DNA of 42,094 nt from Thermosporothrix hazakensis (GTDB taxonomy: Bacteria > Chloroflexota > Ktedonobacteria > Ktedonobacterales > Ktedonobacteraceae). The notes under the pieces were generated by a model. The model saw only the letters and a program-made list of their open reading frames with translations, did no database searches and had not been told where the DNA came from. The DNA is taken from assembly GCF_003253565.1 (NCBI RefSeq), contig NZ_QKUF01000002.1, positions 290,450 through 332,543 on the forward strand, given 5' to 3'. Numbering within the stretch: position 1 is the first letter of the stretch; every line of letters starts with the position of its first letter. Made by a program: the position numbers and the translations under genes. Of this stretch, positions 1 to 7,852 are shown piece by piece.

Positions 1-95
1 GGAGAGCCAGTCTTTGTCTCTCCCTCCCCGATCCGCAGTGAACATAAAAAGAGAGGGAGAGCCAGTCTTTGTCTCTCCCTCCCCGATCCGCAGTG
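1..95. repeat. Two tandem copies of a 40-bp repeat (55-bp period) at the window edge
   Basis: Bases 1-40 and 56-95 are identical and are separated by a 15-base A/G-rich spacer. Each copy contains an inverted repeat: in copy 2, GAGGGAGAG (53-61) pairs with CTCTCCCTC (73-81) around an 11-base loop. The array may continue to the left of the window. The spacer is too short for CRISPR and no coding frame is convincing. Function unknown; an intergenic repeat family is the simplest reading. Confidence 0.8.
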
Positions 96-265
96 TAAAA
101 TGGCTGACGACCGGTTCGAATGATGCCCACGTCAGTGAGGTTTCCTCTTTCACTATACTGTGCATTGAAACAGAAAAGTATAGATTCATCAATTCTATGA
201 TATGGCATAATAGATTACCCGGGAGAGATACTGACAATATAGAGAGATGAGCTGAAATAAAAATT
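96..265. other. AT-rich intergenic stretch without a recognisable gene
   Basis: This stretch lies between the tandem repeat and the terminator of the copper-storage gene. Short A/T-rich words resembling -10 boxes occur (for example TAATAG near 208), but none has a convincing -35 partner. No supported gene was seen. Confidence 0.4.
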
Positions 266-299
266 CGGCACCTGCTTCCAGAGTGGAAAACAGGTGCCG
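266..299 (-). terminator. Intrinsic terminator of the copper-storage gene
   Basis: CGGCACCTG (266-274) and CAGGTGCCG (291-299) form a perfect 9-bp stem with a 16-base loop. Read on the minus strand, the stem is followed by GAATTTTTATTT, a U-rich tail. It lies 25 bases downstream of the stop codon of the minus-strand gene at 325-684. Confidence 0.8.
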
Positions 300-324
300 C
301 CACAACAAACGGGAGTAGAAGGAG

Positions 325-684
325 CTATGCCCTTCCCTGAGACATCTGCTGGCAGGTCTGTGCGCAGCGATGGCAGTGCTCAGCACAGGCTTTCATCTGA
401 GCATCGTTCGGATCTACCTTCTCGCAGGACTCGGCACAGCGGAGACAGATCTGAGCGCAAAGCGTGCACAGTGCCGCATACAAGGGCGACTGCCGCAGCA
501 TGAAATCCTCACACATCTGACACATCTGGCTACAATCCTGCATCAGCCGAATGTGGTCAAGTTCGACATGCTTCCCACCTTGCTGAATACAGTATTGAAG
601 GGTCTGGAGACAGCTTGCATGACACTCATGACACTCCTGAATACATTGCTGAAGCGTCTTCTGGGTTGTCGTTGTACGCTGCAT
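325..684 (-). CDS. Four-helix-bundle copper-storage protein (Csp/DUF326 family), cytosolic type
   Basis: The 119-residue product has 17 cysteines, mostly in CxxxC or CxxC spacings along predicted helices (C14, C18, C21, C25, C32, C51, C55, C58, C73, C76, C80, C83, C87, C100, C104, C107, C111). This is the hallmark of the Csp family, in which the Cys-lined core of a four-helix bundle binds many Cu(I) ions. There is no signal peptide or Tat motif, so it resembles the cytosolic Csp3 type rather than the exported Csp1. The start is the ATG at 684, preceded by AGGAGG. The gene stands alone with its own terminator (266-299) and a repeat-rich promoter region (733-795). Family identification is confident; the copper role is inferred from the family. 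Confidence 0.88.
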   Translation of the reverse strand: MQRTTTTQKTLQQCIQECHECHASCLQTLQYCIQQGGKHVELDHIRLMQDCSQMCQMCEDFMLRQSPLYAALCTLCAQICLRCAESCEKVDPNDAQMKACAEHCHRCAQTCQQMSQGRA

Positions 685-732
685 GTTTTCCTCCTTTTAT
701 TGAGCGGTTACGACTATTACGTGAGAAACGAG

Positions 733-795
733 ACTTTGCCCTTTGCCGGCAAAGTACTCGACTGATAGAACTATTGAACAGGGCCACTTTGCCCT
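733..795 (-). promoter_or_regulatory. Candidate operator cluster upstream of the copper-storage gene
   Basis: ACTTTGCC (733-740) and GGCAAAGT (748-755) form a perfect 8-bp inverted repeat. The overlapping CTTTGCCGGCAAAG (741-754) is itself a 14-base perfect palindrome. ACTTTGCCCT recurs at 786-795, so the TTTGCC word appears three times within 60 bases, 50-110 bases upstream of the csp start. This looks like a repressor or activator site, plausibly metal-responsive. It does not match a CueR or CopY consensus that I recognise, so the regulator is unknown. Confidence 0.5.
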
Positions 796-1087
796 ATTTC
801 AACTCACCACTTGTATTCTACTCCTACGCTAAATACGCGCTTCTGAATAAACGACACGCTCCGCTATTGTTTCTCACGAACGAAGCTCAAAAAGGTGACA
901 ATGGGGCGGAAACATGCGCGGCGCATGCCCTTCCCGGCTCTCTCCGGCCCACAAATAAAGCGTGTTCACCCCGAAACACAAAATACAGGCAATACCGTCT
1001 ATTACGGCAGAGCATGTAACATCACACCCCGCTCTATACGTGTGAACAGAGGATCACTGTCGTGTTCAGTTGAGGAGATATCGTTTT
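796..1087. other. Intergenic region upstream of the sugar operon
   Basis: This stretch separates the divergent csp gene and the GH15 operon and must hold the operon promoter. I see no promoter with both boxes near consensus. The only clear signal is the ribosome-binding site GAGGAG at 1074-1079. Small reading frames here lack a ribosome-binding site and do not resemble proteins. Confidence 0.4.
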
Positions 1088-2974
1088 ATGAGTGAACAAC
1101 CCGCCACCTATCTTCCAATCGAAGATCATGCACTCATCGGAGATCTGCATACTGTGGCACTGGTTGGCATTGATGGATCCATTGACTGGTGCTGTCTACC
1201 TCGCTTTGACTCACCCGCCGTTTTCTGTTCCCTGCTTGACGCAAACAAGGGCGGCTTCTTTCGCATCTCGCCTACCGAGCAGGTCAAATGCAGGCAGCTC
1301 TATCTTCCCGAAACAAACATTCTGCTGACGCGCTTTCTCAGCACAGAGGGCGTCGCAGAACTGACGGACTTCATGCCAATCAAAGAAGCGGAATCGACGG
1401 AGCTTCAACACTTCCTGGTACGTGCTCTGAGTATCATTCATGGCTCGCTGACCTTTACCATTCATTGTCGGCCCACGTTCGATTATGCGCGTATGAGACA
1501 CAAGGTCCACCTGGTCGATACCGGAGCCATCTTTGAGAGCAAGCAGATAACGATGGGCCTCGCCTCGCCGATCCCGCTGGAAGAAGATGGGCACGGAGGT
1601 GTAAAGGCAACGCTGACGCTACACGATGGCGATACCATTCGCTTCGTCCTGTCGAGCGATCATAGAGACGGGAGTTCGCCCCGCCCTCTGGATGAGCAGG
1701 AGTATAATCAGTCCTTTCGGAACACGGCCATGTACTGGCATAGCTGGCTTTCCCAATGCCTCTATCAGGGGCGCTGGCGCGATGTGGTACAGCGTTCGGC
1801 TCTGGTATTGAAGTTACTCACCTATGCTCCTACAGGCGCTCTGCTGGCGGCTGCAACTACCAGCCTGCCCGAATCAGTCGGCGGCGCACGCAACTGGGAT
1901 TATCGCTATACCTGGATACGCGACGCCTCTTTTACGCTCGATAGCCTGCTTTCGCTTGGCTTTACGCAGGAGGCCGAAGCGTTTATGAAATGGCTTGATA
2001 ACCGCTGTCATGAGCTCAAAGAGGGGGGCACGCTTCAGCCCATGTATGGCATTAACGGTCAACAGACGCTGACCGAGATCACCCTTGACCACCTGGAAGG
2101 CTACCGCAAGAGCCGCCCTGTGCGTATCGGAAATGGAGCCTATACCCAGAAACAGCTTGACATCTATGGCGAGATGCTGGACGCATTGTATATTTACAAT
2201 CGCTATGACGCCATTTCATACGATCTCTGGAGTAATCTGCTCTTGCTGCTTGAATGGCTGGAAAAGCACTGGGAGGACCCTGATGAAGGCATCTGGGAGG
2301 TACGTGGCGGCCCAAAACAATTTGTCCATTCACGCCTGATGAGTTGGGTGGCCTTCGATCGCGCTACCCGCATCGCCCGCTTGCGCGGTTGGCCTGCCCC
2401 TATTAATCGCTGGATCAAAATGCGCTCCAGGATCTATCAGCAGATCATGCAACGTGGCTGGAGTCAGGAGAAGCAGAGCTTCGTGCAATACTACGGAAGC
2501 GAGGCGATTGATGCAAGCTCACTGCTGCTGATGCTCACTCATTTTACCGGGACGAAAGAGCCGCGCGTGCTCTCTACCCTTCGGCGCCTGAAAAACGAGC
2601 TTGCCAGCGGAGCACTGGTCCGGCGCTATCTGCCACAGTATGCCGCAGATGATGGCCTGGGCTCACAGGAGGGGACCTTTAGCGCCTGTAGCTTCTGGTT
2701 TGTGCAAAATCTGGCCCTTGCCGGGCACCTGGAGGAGGCACGCCTGCTGCTGGAAAAGCTACTCTCCTACAGCAACCACGTCGGCCTGTATGCCGAAGAG
2801 ATCAACCCGACGGGTGAGGCGCTCGGGAACTTTCCGCAGGCCTTTACGCATCTATCACTGATTAGCGCCTGTACTACGATGGATAAGATGTTGAACCGAC
2901 ATCACAGACAATTACAGCTCACACTCAGACCACTCTATGGAGATTATAGACAAGAAATAATGAGATTACCATAA
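1088..2974 (+). CDS. Glycoside hydrolase family 15 protein (glucoamylase/trehalase-like)
   Basis: The 628-residue product has the layout of bacterial GH15 enzymes, which hydrolyse alpha-glucosidic bonds with inversion. An N-terminal beta domain opens with IEDHALIGDLHTVALVG and GSIDWCC, and an (alpha/alpha)6 barrel follows. Visible signatures are RNWDYRYTWIRDASFTLDSL near residue 268, EGIWEVRG near 400 (likely the catalytic acid) and EALGNFPQAFTH near 578 (base region). Length fits the intracellular actinobacterial and chloroflexal group that includes trehalases; there is no signal peptide. An upstream in-frame ATG at 1070 lacks a ribosome-binding site, while GAGGAG at 1074-1079 fits the ATG at 1088. 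It is the first gene of a five-gene operon, with 14 bases to the next gene. The exact substrate (trehalose, isomaltose or maltodextrin) cannot be read from sequence. Confidence 0.9.
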   Translation: MSEQPATYLPIEDHALIGDLHTVALVGIDGSIDWCCLPRFDSPAVFCSLLDANKGGFFRISPTEQVKCRQLYLPETNILLTRFLSTEGVAELTDFMPIKEAESTELQHFLVRALSIIHGSLTFTIHCRPTFDYARMRHKVHLVDTGAIFESKQITMGLASPIPLEEDGHGGVKATLTLHDGDTIRFVLSSDHRDGSSPRPLDEQEYNQSFRNTAMYWHSWLSQCLYQGRWRDVVQRSALVLKLLTYAPTGALLAAATTSLPESVGGARNWDYRYTWIRDASFTLDSLLSLGFTQEAEAFMKWLDNRCHELKEGGTLQPMYGINGQQTLTEITLDHLEGYRKSRPVRIGNGAYTQKQLDIYGEMLDALYIYNRYDAISYDLWSNLLLLLEWLEKHWEDPDEGIWEVRGGPKQFVHSRLMSWVAFDRATRIARLRGWPAPINRWIKMRSRIYQQIMQRGWSQEKQSFVQYYGSEAIDASSLLLMLTHFTGTKEPRVLSTLRRLKNELASGALVRRYLPQYAADDGLGSQEGTFSACSFWFVQNLALAGHLEEARLLLEKLLSYSNHVGLYAEEINPTGEALGNFPQAFTHLSLISACTTMDKMLNRHHRQLQLTLRPLYGDYRQEIMRLP

Positions 2975-2988
2975 GCAAGGAGCAAAAC

Positions 2989-4089
2989 ATGACATCACTT
3001 GAAAAGGCAGCGATTGATGCCATCAAGGTGACAGCATGTACTATTCCGACCGACTTCCCTGAGTCGGATGGATCCTATACCTGGGATAAGACAACGATTG
3101 TGCTTGTAGAGGCGCACGCGGGCCATCGCTGTGGCCTCGGGTACACCTATGCCGATGAGGCCACGGCACACCTGATTCAGCGCTTGCTTGCGGGCATCGT
3201 CACCGGTCAGAACGCGCTGGACGTGCCCGGCTGCTGGCGAGCGATGGTTGCGGCTATCCGCAATCTGGGACGACCTGGCATCAGCTCAATGGCGATCGCT
3301 GCCGTTGATGCGGCCCTCTGGGATCTCAAGGCTCGCCTGTTTGATGTCGCCCTGGTCACGCTGCTTGGTGCCTCACGCGAGTGCGCACCCGTGTATGGCA
3401 GCGGTGGCTTTACCTCGTATTCACGTGAGCAGTTACAGCGGCAGCTAGGAGACTGGGCCGCACAGGGCATCCCGCGCGTAAAAATGAAGATCGGTAGAGA
3501 GCCCGACCACGATATAGAGCGCGTTCGTGAGGCACGTGAGGCCATCGGTCCACACTGTGCACTCTTTGTCGATGCCAATGGCGCGTACAGCCGCAAGCAG
3601 GCGCTGGCTCAGGCTGAGCGCTTTACCGAGCAGGGCGTGAGCTGGTTTGAGGAGCCCGTTTCTTCGGATGATCTGGCAGGCCTGCGCCTCATTCGGGATC
3701 GGGCGCCCGCTGGCATGGATATTGCTGCCGGGGAATACGGGTATGATCTCTGGTACTTTCGTCGCATGCTGGACGCCGGGGCTGTTGATGTGCTTCAGGC
3801 CGATGCCACACGCTGCGCGGGAATTACCGGATTCCTGCGTGTAGCAGCCCTCTGCGAAGCGCACGGCCTGCCACTCTCCTCACACTGTGGCCCGGCACTC
3901 CATGTGCATGCCTGCTGTGCCGTCCCTAATTTCCGCCATATGGAATACTTTCACGATCATGTACGCATTGAACATCTGCTGTTTGACGGCGTGCTGACGC
4001 CCCACAAAGGTGCACTGTATCCAGACCGCTCACGTCCGGGTATGGGGCTTGAGCTCAAACGCGCCGACGTCGCACGCTATGCGATTTGA
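2989..4089 (+). CDS. Enolase-superfamily enzyme, mandelate racemase subgroup (acid-sugar dehydratase-like)
   Basis: The 366-residue protein aligns in its motifs with mandelate racemase: a KxK pair at K165/K167, metal ligands at D195, E221 and E249, and the D272-H299 dyad (contexts VKMKIG, DANGAY, WFEEP, AAGEYG, QADATR, SSHCGP). These residues abstract the alpha proton of a carboxylate bound to Mg2+. Many members dehydrate sugar acids such as gluconate, galactonate or fuconate. All catalytic positions are present, so it should be active. It lies 14 bases after the GH15 gene, with AAGGAG before the ATG. Next to a sugar dehydrogenase module, a role on an oxidised sugar (an aldonate) is a reasonable inference. 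The reaction cannot be fixed without data. Confidence 0.88.
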   Translation: MTSLEKAAIDAIKVTACTIPTDFPESDGSYTWDKTTIVLVEAHAGHRCGLGYTYADEATAHLIQRLLAGIVTGQNALDVPGCWRAMVAAIRNLGRPGISSMAIAAVDAALWDLKARLFDVALVTLLGASRECAPVYGSGGFTSYSREQLQRQLGDWAAQGIPRVKMKIGREPDHDIERVREAREAIGPHCALFVDANGAYSRKQALAQAERFTEQGVSWFEEPVSSDDLAGLRLIRDRAPAGMDIAAGEYGYDLWYFRRMLDAGAVDVLQADATRCAGITGFLRVAALCEAHGLPLSSHCGPALHVHACCAVPNFRHMEYFHDHVRIEHLLFDGVLTPHKGALYPDRSRPGMGLELKRADVARYAI

Positions 4090-4111
4090 GAGCGAAAGGG
4101 AACACAACTCT

Positions 4112-5137
4112 ATGAAAGCCAAACCACCCATGCACGTTGTCCAGACGTGGCCTTTACCCGCAAAGTGGCTTCAGCGCCTGCTTCCTGCACCGCTGGCACA
4201 GGAGGAGCGCACGATTATTCTGCATATCCGTGAGGGACGCTTCCAGCGCAGTCTTGCTGTGATTACGGCCTGCGCCAGCCTGTTGAGCGGGCTCGAAGTC
4301 GCCTACGAACACTATATCGGGAGCTACAGCCAGAAGATCATGTATACACCGGTCATTCTTTGCTGCGGTCATATTCTCAGCAGCATCGGCGCGATCTTCA
4401 ACCGCTGGATTGCTCGCATCCTGTTGCCCGTTATGTCGCTGCTGCTGGCGCTGGATGGCGTGGTCGGTTTCTTTCTGCACATCCGCGGTGTCCAGCGCAA
4501 GCCCGGCGGGTGGCGGCTCCCGATCTTCAATATTGTGATGGGACCACCGCTCTTTGCGCCGCTGCTGATTGCAACCAGCGGTTTTCTGGGCCTGATTACC
4601 AGTTTTCTGCGCAGTGAGAACGCCCTTCCTCCAGAGCTCTTTGAACACGTGAAAGGCGTCAGGAGGCGGTTCCCGCTCTGGATGGACCTGATGCCCAAAG
4701 CCCCGGTCAGAGAGCTCCTCTCAACAGAACAGGATATCCGCGAGGGACGCTTTCAGGGCTTGATGGGCGGAGCCACGGCCCTCTCAGCCTTCTTCAGTGG
4801 AGCCGAGGCCCTGTACTCGCACTATAAGAACAACTTCACCTATAAGATCGAGTGGACGCCTATTCTGCTTTCGCCGCTGGTCATGATCGCTGGTATCGGC
4901 ACCATCTGGAGCCGCACGATTGCTCGCACGCTGCTGCCGATTACCTCGCTGCTGGCCGCCATCAACGGTATGCTCGGGCTCTATTACCATTTGCGCGGCA
5001 TTTCCCGCCGCCCCGGAGGCTTCAAGAAGTTTCTCTATAACCTGCTCTATGGCCCGCCCATCTTCGCGCCGTTACTCTTCGCCTCGACCGGCTTTCTGGG
5101 ACTGCTTGCAAGTCTTTTGAGGAGGACTCGACCATGA
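4112..5137 (+). CDS. Internally duplicated integral membrane protein of unknown function
   Basis: The 341-residue protein consists of two homologous halves, roughly residues 38-165 and 207-335. Both begin with IREGRFQ, continue through SG.E..Y.HY, a K..(Y/W)TPI.L segment and IAR.LLP..SLL.A..G..G, then an RG..R(K/R)PGG motif, and end with GPP.FAPLL.A..GFLGL. Each half holds about four hydrophobic stretches, giving perhaps eight membrane segments. I recognise no named family. The start is taken at the ATG at 4112 after AAAGGGA; in-frame ATGs at 4010 and 4079 overlap the previous gene. The stop overlaps the next start (ATGA), so it should be translationally coupled to the dehydrogenase small subunit. 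It could be the membrane anchor or quinone-facing partner of that enzyme (inference). Confidence 0.75.
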   Translation: MKAKPPMHVVQTWPLPAKWLQRLLPAPLAQEERTIILHIREGRFQRSLAVITACASLLSGLEVAYEHYIGSYSQKIMYTPVILCCGHILSSIGAIFNRWIARILLPVMSLLLALDGVVGFFLHIRGVQRKPGGWRLPIFNIVMGPPLFAPLLIATSGFLGLITSFLRSENALPPELFEHVKGVRRRFPLWMDLMPKAPVRELLSTEQDIREGRFQGLMGGATALSAFFSGAEALYSHYKNNFTYKIEWTPILLSPLVMIAGIGTIWSRTIARTLLPITSLLAAINGMLGLYYHLRGISRRPGGFKKFLYNLLYGPPIFAPLLFASTGFLGLLASLLRRTRP

Positions 5138-5901
5138 AGCATTCAACCGACCGTCTGCCTGTCGATCCACACACCGGGCAACCCATTCCACCGCGCGCGC
5201 AACCCGGCTACTATCCTGGCTTCCACACGCTCGATCAGCAGGCGTTCTGGGATGAGGCAACTCGTAAGGTCGTCCTGGATCGCGTCGAACATGTGCCGCC
5301 GATCCGCTTCTTTACGCCTGAAGAGGCTGAGCTAGCGAAAGCTATCTTTGATCGCTTGCTCCCGCAGGACGATCGGGACGAAGAGCATACCATTCCCATT
5401 GTGAACTTTGTGGACGAGCGCCTCTATCACAAGCGCATCGATGGCTACCGCTACGAATCGATGCCACCCGATGACGAGGCCTACCGTCTCGGTTTGCGGG
5501 CGATTGATGAGATCGCTCAGCATCTGTTTCAACAGCCATTTGTGCAGCTTGGCCCCCACGAGCAGGATCAGGTATTGCTCACCCTGCATTCCGCCGAGCC
5601 ACCCGCCGCACACGAGATCTGGCAGAAAATGCAGGTGCATTACTTCTGGCTCCTGATCCTTCAGGATGCGGTCGGAGTCTATTATGCGCACCCCTACGCC
5701 TGGGATGAAATCGGCTTCGGAGGACCTGCCTATCCACGTGGCTATATGCGCCTGACAGGCGGTGCGCCTGAGCCCTGGGAGGTCGAGGAACAACGCTATG
5801 AGTGGCAGGGGCCCCCTACCTCCCTCTCCGATATATACAAGCAGCCGGGCGGCCCCGGTGGACACGGTCAACAGCCTCCCGGACAGGGCGGCACCCATTA
5901 G
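5134..5901 (+). CDS. Gluconate 2-dehydrogenase subunit 3-like protein
   Basis: The 255-residue product carries the features of the gluconate 2-dehydrogenase gamma/subunit-3 family: RFFTPEEAELAKAIFDRLLP near residues 59-78, IPIVNFVDERL near 88-98, and the C-terminal signature YAWDEIGFGGPAYPRGYMRL near residues 188-207. This small subunit accompanies GMC-type FAD sugar dehydrogenases. Unlike classical periplasmic versions, there is no Tat or Sec signal, and a Pro/Gly-rich N-terminus and Gly/Gln-rich tail flank the domain. The start codon overlaps the stop of the membrane-protein gene (ATGA), and the GMC catalytic subunit follows after 21 bases. The complex is probably cytoplasmic-side. Confidence 0.85.
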   Translation: MKHSTDRLPVDPHTGQPIPPRAQPGYYPGFHTLDQQAFWDEATRKVVLDRVEHVPPIRFFTPEEAELAKAIFDRLLPQDDRDEEHTIPIVNFVDERLYHKRIDGYRYESMPPDDEAYRLGLRAIDEIAQHLFQQPFVQLGPHEQDQVLLTLHSAEPPAAHEIWQKMQVHYFWLLILQDAVGVYYAHPYAWDEIGFGGPAYPRGYMRLTGGAPEPWEVEEQRYEWQGPPTSLSDIYKQPGGPGGHGQQPPGQGGTH

Positions 5902-5922
5902 CGAAGGGAGGAATGACACGCG

Positions 5923-7656
5923 ATGAAAAAACCGCTTTTCGGAGCCTTCAGAAAGCCAGAGGACAAAGTCCATCACCTCGGCCCGATGCAGAAGATCGAG
6001 ACGCCTATGCGCCGCTTCGATCCTGATGAGGAGGTCGATTTCTGTATTGTCGGCGTCGGCTCTGGCGGTGGGGTGCTGCTTCAACGGCTGGCACGGGCTG
6101 GCTTCAAGGTCGTTGGCATTGAGGCAGGCCCGTTCTGGGATACCGAACGCGATTGGGTCAGCGATGAGGCGGGCTCACACCAGCTCTACTGGAACGACCT
6201 GCGCATCACGGGCGGCAGCGATCCAATCACGCTCGGCGCGAATAATAGCGGCAAGGGCGTCGGGGGCGGGTCTGTGCACTGGGCGGGCTTCACGCCGCGT
6301 TTCCATCCCTCGGACTTCCGCGTCTATTCCGAAGACGGCGTCGGGATCGATTGGCCGATCTCCTATGAAGCGCTCAAGCCCTATTACGAGCTGCTTGAGC
6401 TGGAAATTCCGGTTGCCGGTCCGGCCTATTATCCCTGGGGTGACCCGCACGGCTACCCGTTTGGGCCACATCCGCCCGCTGGCGTGCCCGACGTCCTTTC
6501 CCGGGGCTGTAGCAAACTTGGCATCCCGGTCAGCAGTGGCGGCCCGGTCGCAATTCTGGAAGGATCACGCAATGATCGCCCGCACTGCATCTATCGCGGT
6601 TTCTGCCTTCAGGGCTGCAAAGTCGGCGCGAAGCAGAGTACCCTGGTCAGTCACGTTCCAGACGCCATTCATCATGGGGCCGAGATCCGTGCAAACTGCA
6701 TGGTGGCCCGCATTAACATGAAGAACGGGCGGACTACCGGCGTCACCTACTTCGATCCGGACAAGCGGGAACGTGAGCTCAGGGCAAAGGTGGTCGTGGT
6801 CTGTGGGTACGCGATCGAGACGCCGCGCCTGTTGCTGAACTCGGCCTGCCCGGGCTTCGAACACGGACTCGCCAATTCCAGCGGCACGCTCGGTCGCTAT
6901 CTGATGGTGCAGATTGGCAATGTCGTTCTGGGGCGCTTTGAGGACCCAATCCGCATGTATAAGGGCCCACCCGCCCACTCGCTTACCGAGGAGTTCTACG
7001 AAACCAATCCCAAAAATGACTTCGCACGCGGCTTTGCCATTCAAACAGTCGCACCGTTGCCGATCGCCTTTGCCAAACAAATGCTGATGGCAAAGGGAGC
7101 CTGGGGTTGGGGCCTGCGCCGCGTGATGATGGACTACAACCACTGGGCACCGCTTGGCGTCCTGGGTGAGATTCTCCCCTGGGAAGATAACCGCGTTGAA
7201 CTGGCCGAGGAGAAAGATCAGTACGGCCTTCCCGTCGCGAAAATCACGTTCGGGCTCCATGACAACGATCGCAAAATTGCGAAAGCAGGCGTACAGAAGA
7301 CAACGGAGATTCTGGATGCTGCGGGAGCACAGGAGGTCGTTGAGGAGGCTCGCTATGCGCATCTGGTCGGGGGAGCGCGTATGGGCAACGACCCCCGGAC
7401 CTCGGTCACAAACAGCTTTGGCCTGACACATGACATCCCGAACCTGTTTATCTGTGACGGGAGCCTGCTTCCCACGCAGGGCTCAGCCAATCCCGGGCTG
7501 ACCATTCAGGCGCTGGCCGCTCGCAATGCTGACTATATGATCTCCAACGCCGCCGACATCTTCGCAGGGCGGTCTCCCTCCGTAGAGCAGCCGCCAGTGC
7601 GGAAACAGCTTTCACCTCCTGGCATAAAGGGGAAAGGCACTCCCAGAATCAGGTAA
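5923..7656 (+). CDS. GMC-family FAD-dependent sugar dehydrogenase (catalytic subunit)
   Basis: The 577-residue protein has a GMC oxidoreductase fold: a Rossmann FAD motif CIVGVGSGGGVLLQRLARAG near residue 42, the GMC signature GKGVGGGSVHWAGF near 110, a Cys-containing CIYRGFCLQGC segment near 222, and the C-terminal substrate/FAD region GGARMG (near 482) through DGSLLPTQGSANPGLTIQAL. H before LVGGARMG and N of NPGLT are the likely catalytic pair. Relatives oxidise gluconate, glucosides (3-position) or polyols and pass electrons to a cytochrome or quinone. No cytochrome gene is present; the duplicated membrane protein sits in that place. No export signal. GGGAGG precedes the ATG. Last gene of the operon, followed by a terminator 5 bases after the stop. 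Confidence 0.9.
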   Translation: MKKPLFGAFRKPEDKVHHLGPMQKIETPMRRFDPDEEVDFCIVGVGSGGGVLLQRLARAGFKVVGIEAGPFWDTERDWVSDEAGSHQLYWNDLRITGGSDPITLGANNSGKGVGGGSVHWAGFTPRFHPSDFRVYSEDGVGIDWPISYEALKPYYELLELEIPVAGPAYYPWGDPHGYPFGPHPPAGVPDVLSRGCSKLGIPVSSGGPVAILEGSRNDRPHCIYRGFCLQGCKVGAKQSTLVSHVPDAIHHGAEIRANCMVARINMKNGRTTGVTYFDPDKRERELRAKVVVVCGYAIETPRLLLNSACPGFEHGLANSSGTLGRYLMVQIGNVVLGRFEDPIRMYKGPPAHSLTEEFYETNPKNDFARGFAIQTVAPLPIAFAKQMLMAKGAWGWGLRRVMMDYNHWAPLGVLGEILPWEDNRVELAEEKDQYGLPVAKITFGLHDNDRKIAKAGVQKTTEILDAAGAQEVVEEARYAHLVGGARMGNDPRTSVTNSFGLTHDIPNLFICDGSLLPTQGSANPGLTIQALAARNADYMISNAADIFAGRSPSVEQPPVRKQLSPPGIKGKGTPRIR

Positions 7657-7660
7657 TCCA

Positions 7661-7700
7661 AAGGGCTCCTCTTTTTTAAGCAGAGGAGCCCTTTTTTTTT
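7661..7700 (+). terminator. Strong intrinsic terminator of the sugar operon
   Basis: AAGGGCTCCTCT and AGAGGAGCCCTT form a perfect 12-bp stem around a TTTTTAAGC-type loop, followed by a run of about nine T. It begins 5 bases after the stop codon of the GMC gene. Confidence 0.95.
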
Positions 7701-7767
7701 GCTATTTCGCACGGCGCAAAACTTTTTATGACGGGTTAAAAACGACTTTCCAGCGTCAGCAACAACC

Positions 7768-7796
7768 TTTCGTCCAGGCGCAAAAACCGCTATACT
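7768..7796 (+). promoter_or_regulatory. Possible promoter for the HAD-Nudix gene
   Basis: TATACT at 7791-7796 is a good -10 box; 17 bases upstream, TTTCGT (7768-7773) is a weak -35. It lies about 55 bases before the TTG start at 7853. Confidence 0.4.
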
Positions 7797-7852
7797 GTAA
7801 GGGCCATATCCAGGCTCCGACGGGGCTTTTTCTACATCAGGAGGTTTTTCTT

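Noticed and set aside
1..95. CRISPR-like repeat pair
   Set aside because: The spacer is only 15 bases, only two copies are visible, and no cas gene is present.
105..135. tRNA-like T-loop (GGTTCGAAT)
   Set aside because: No acceptor, D or anticodon stems can be built around it.
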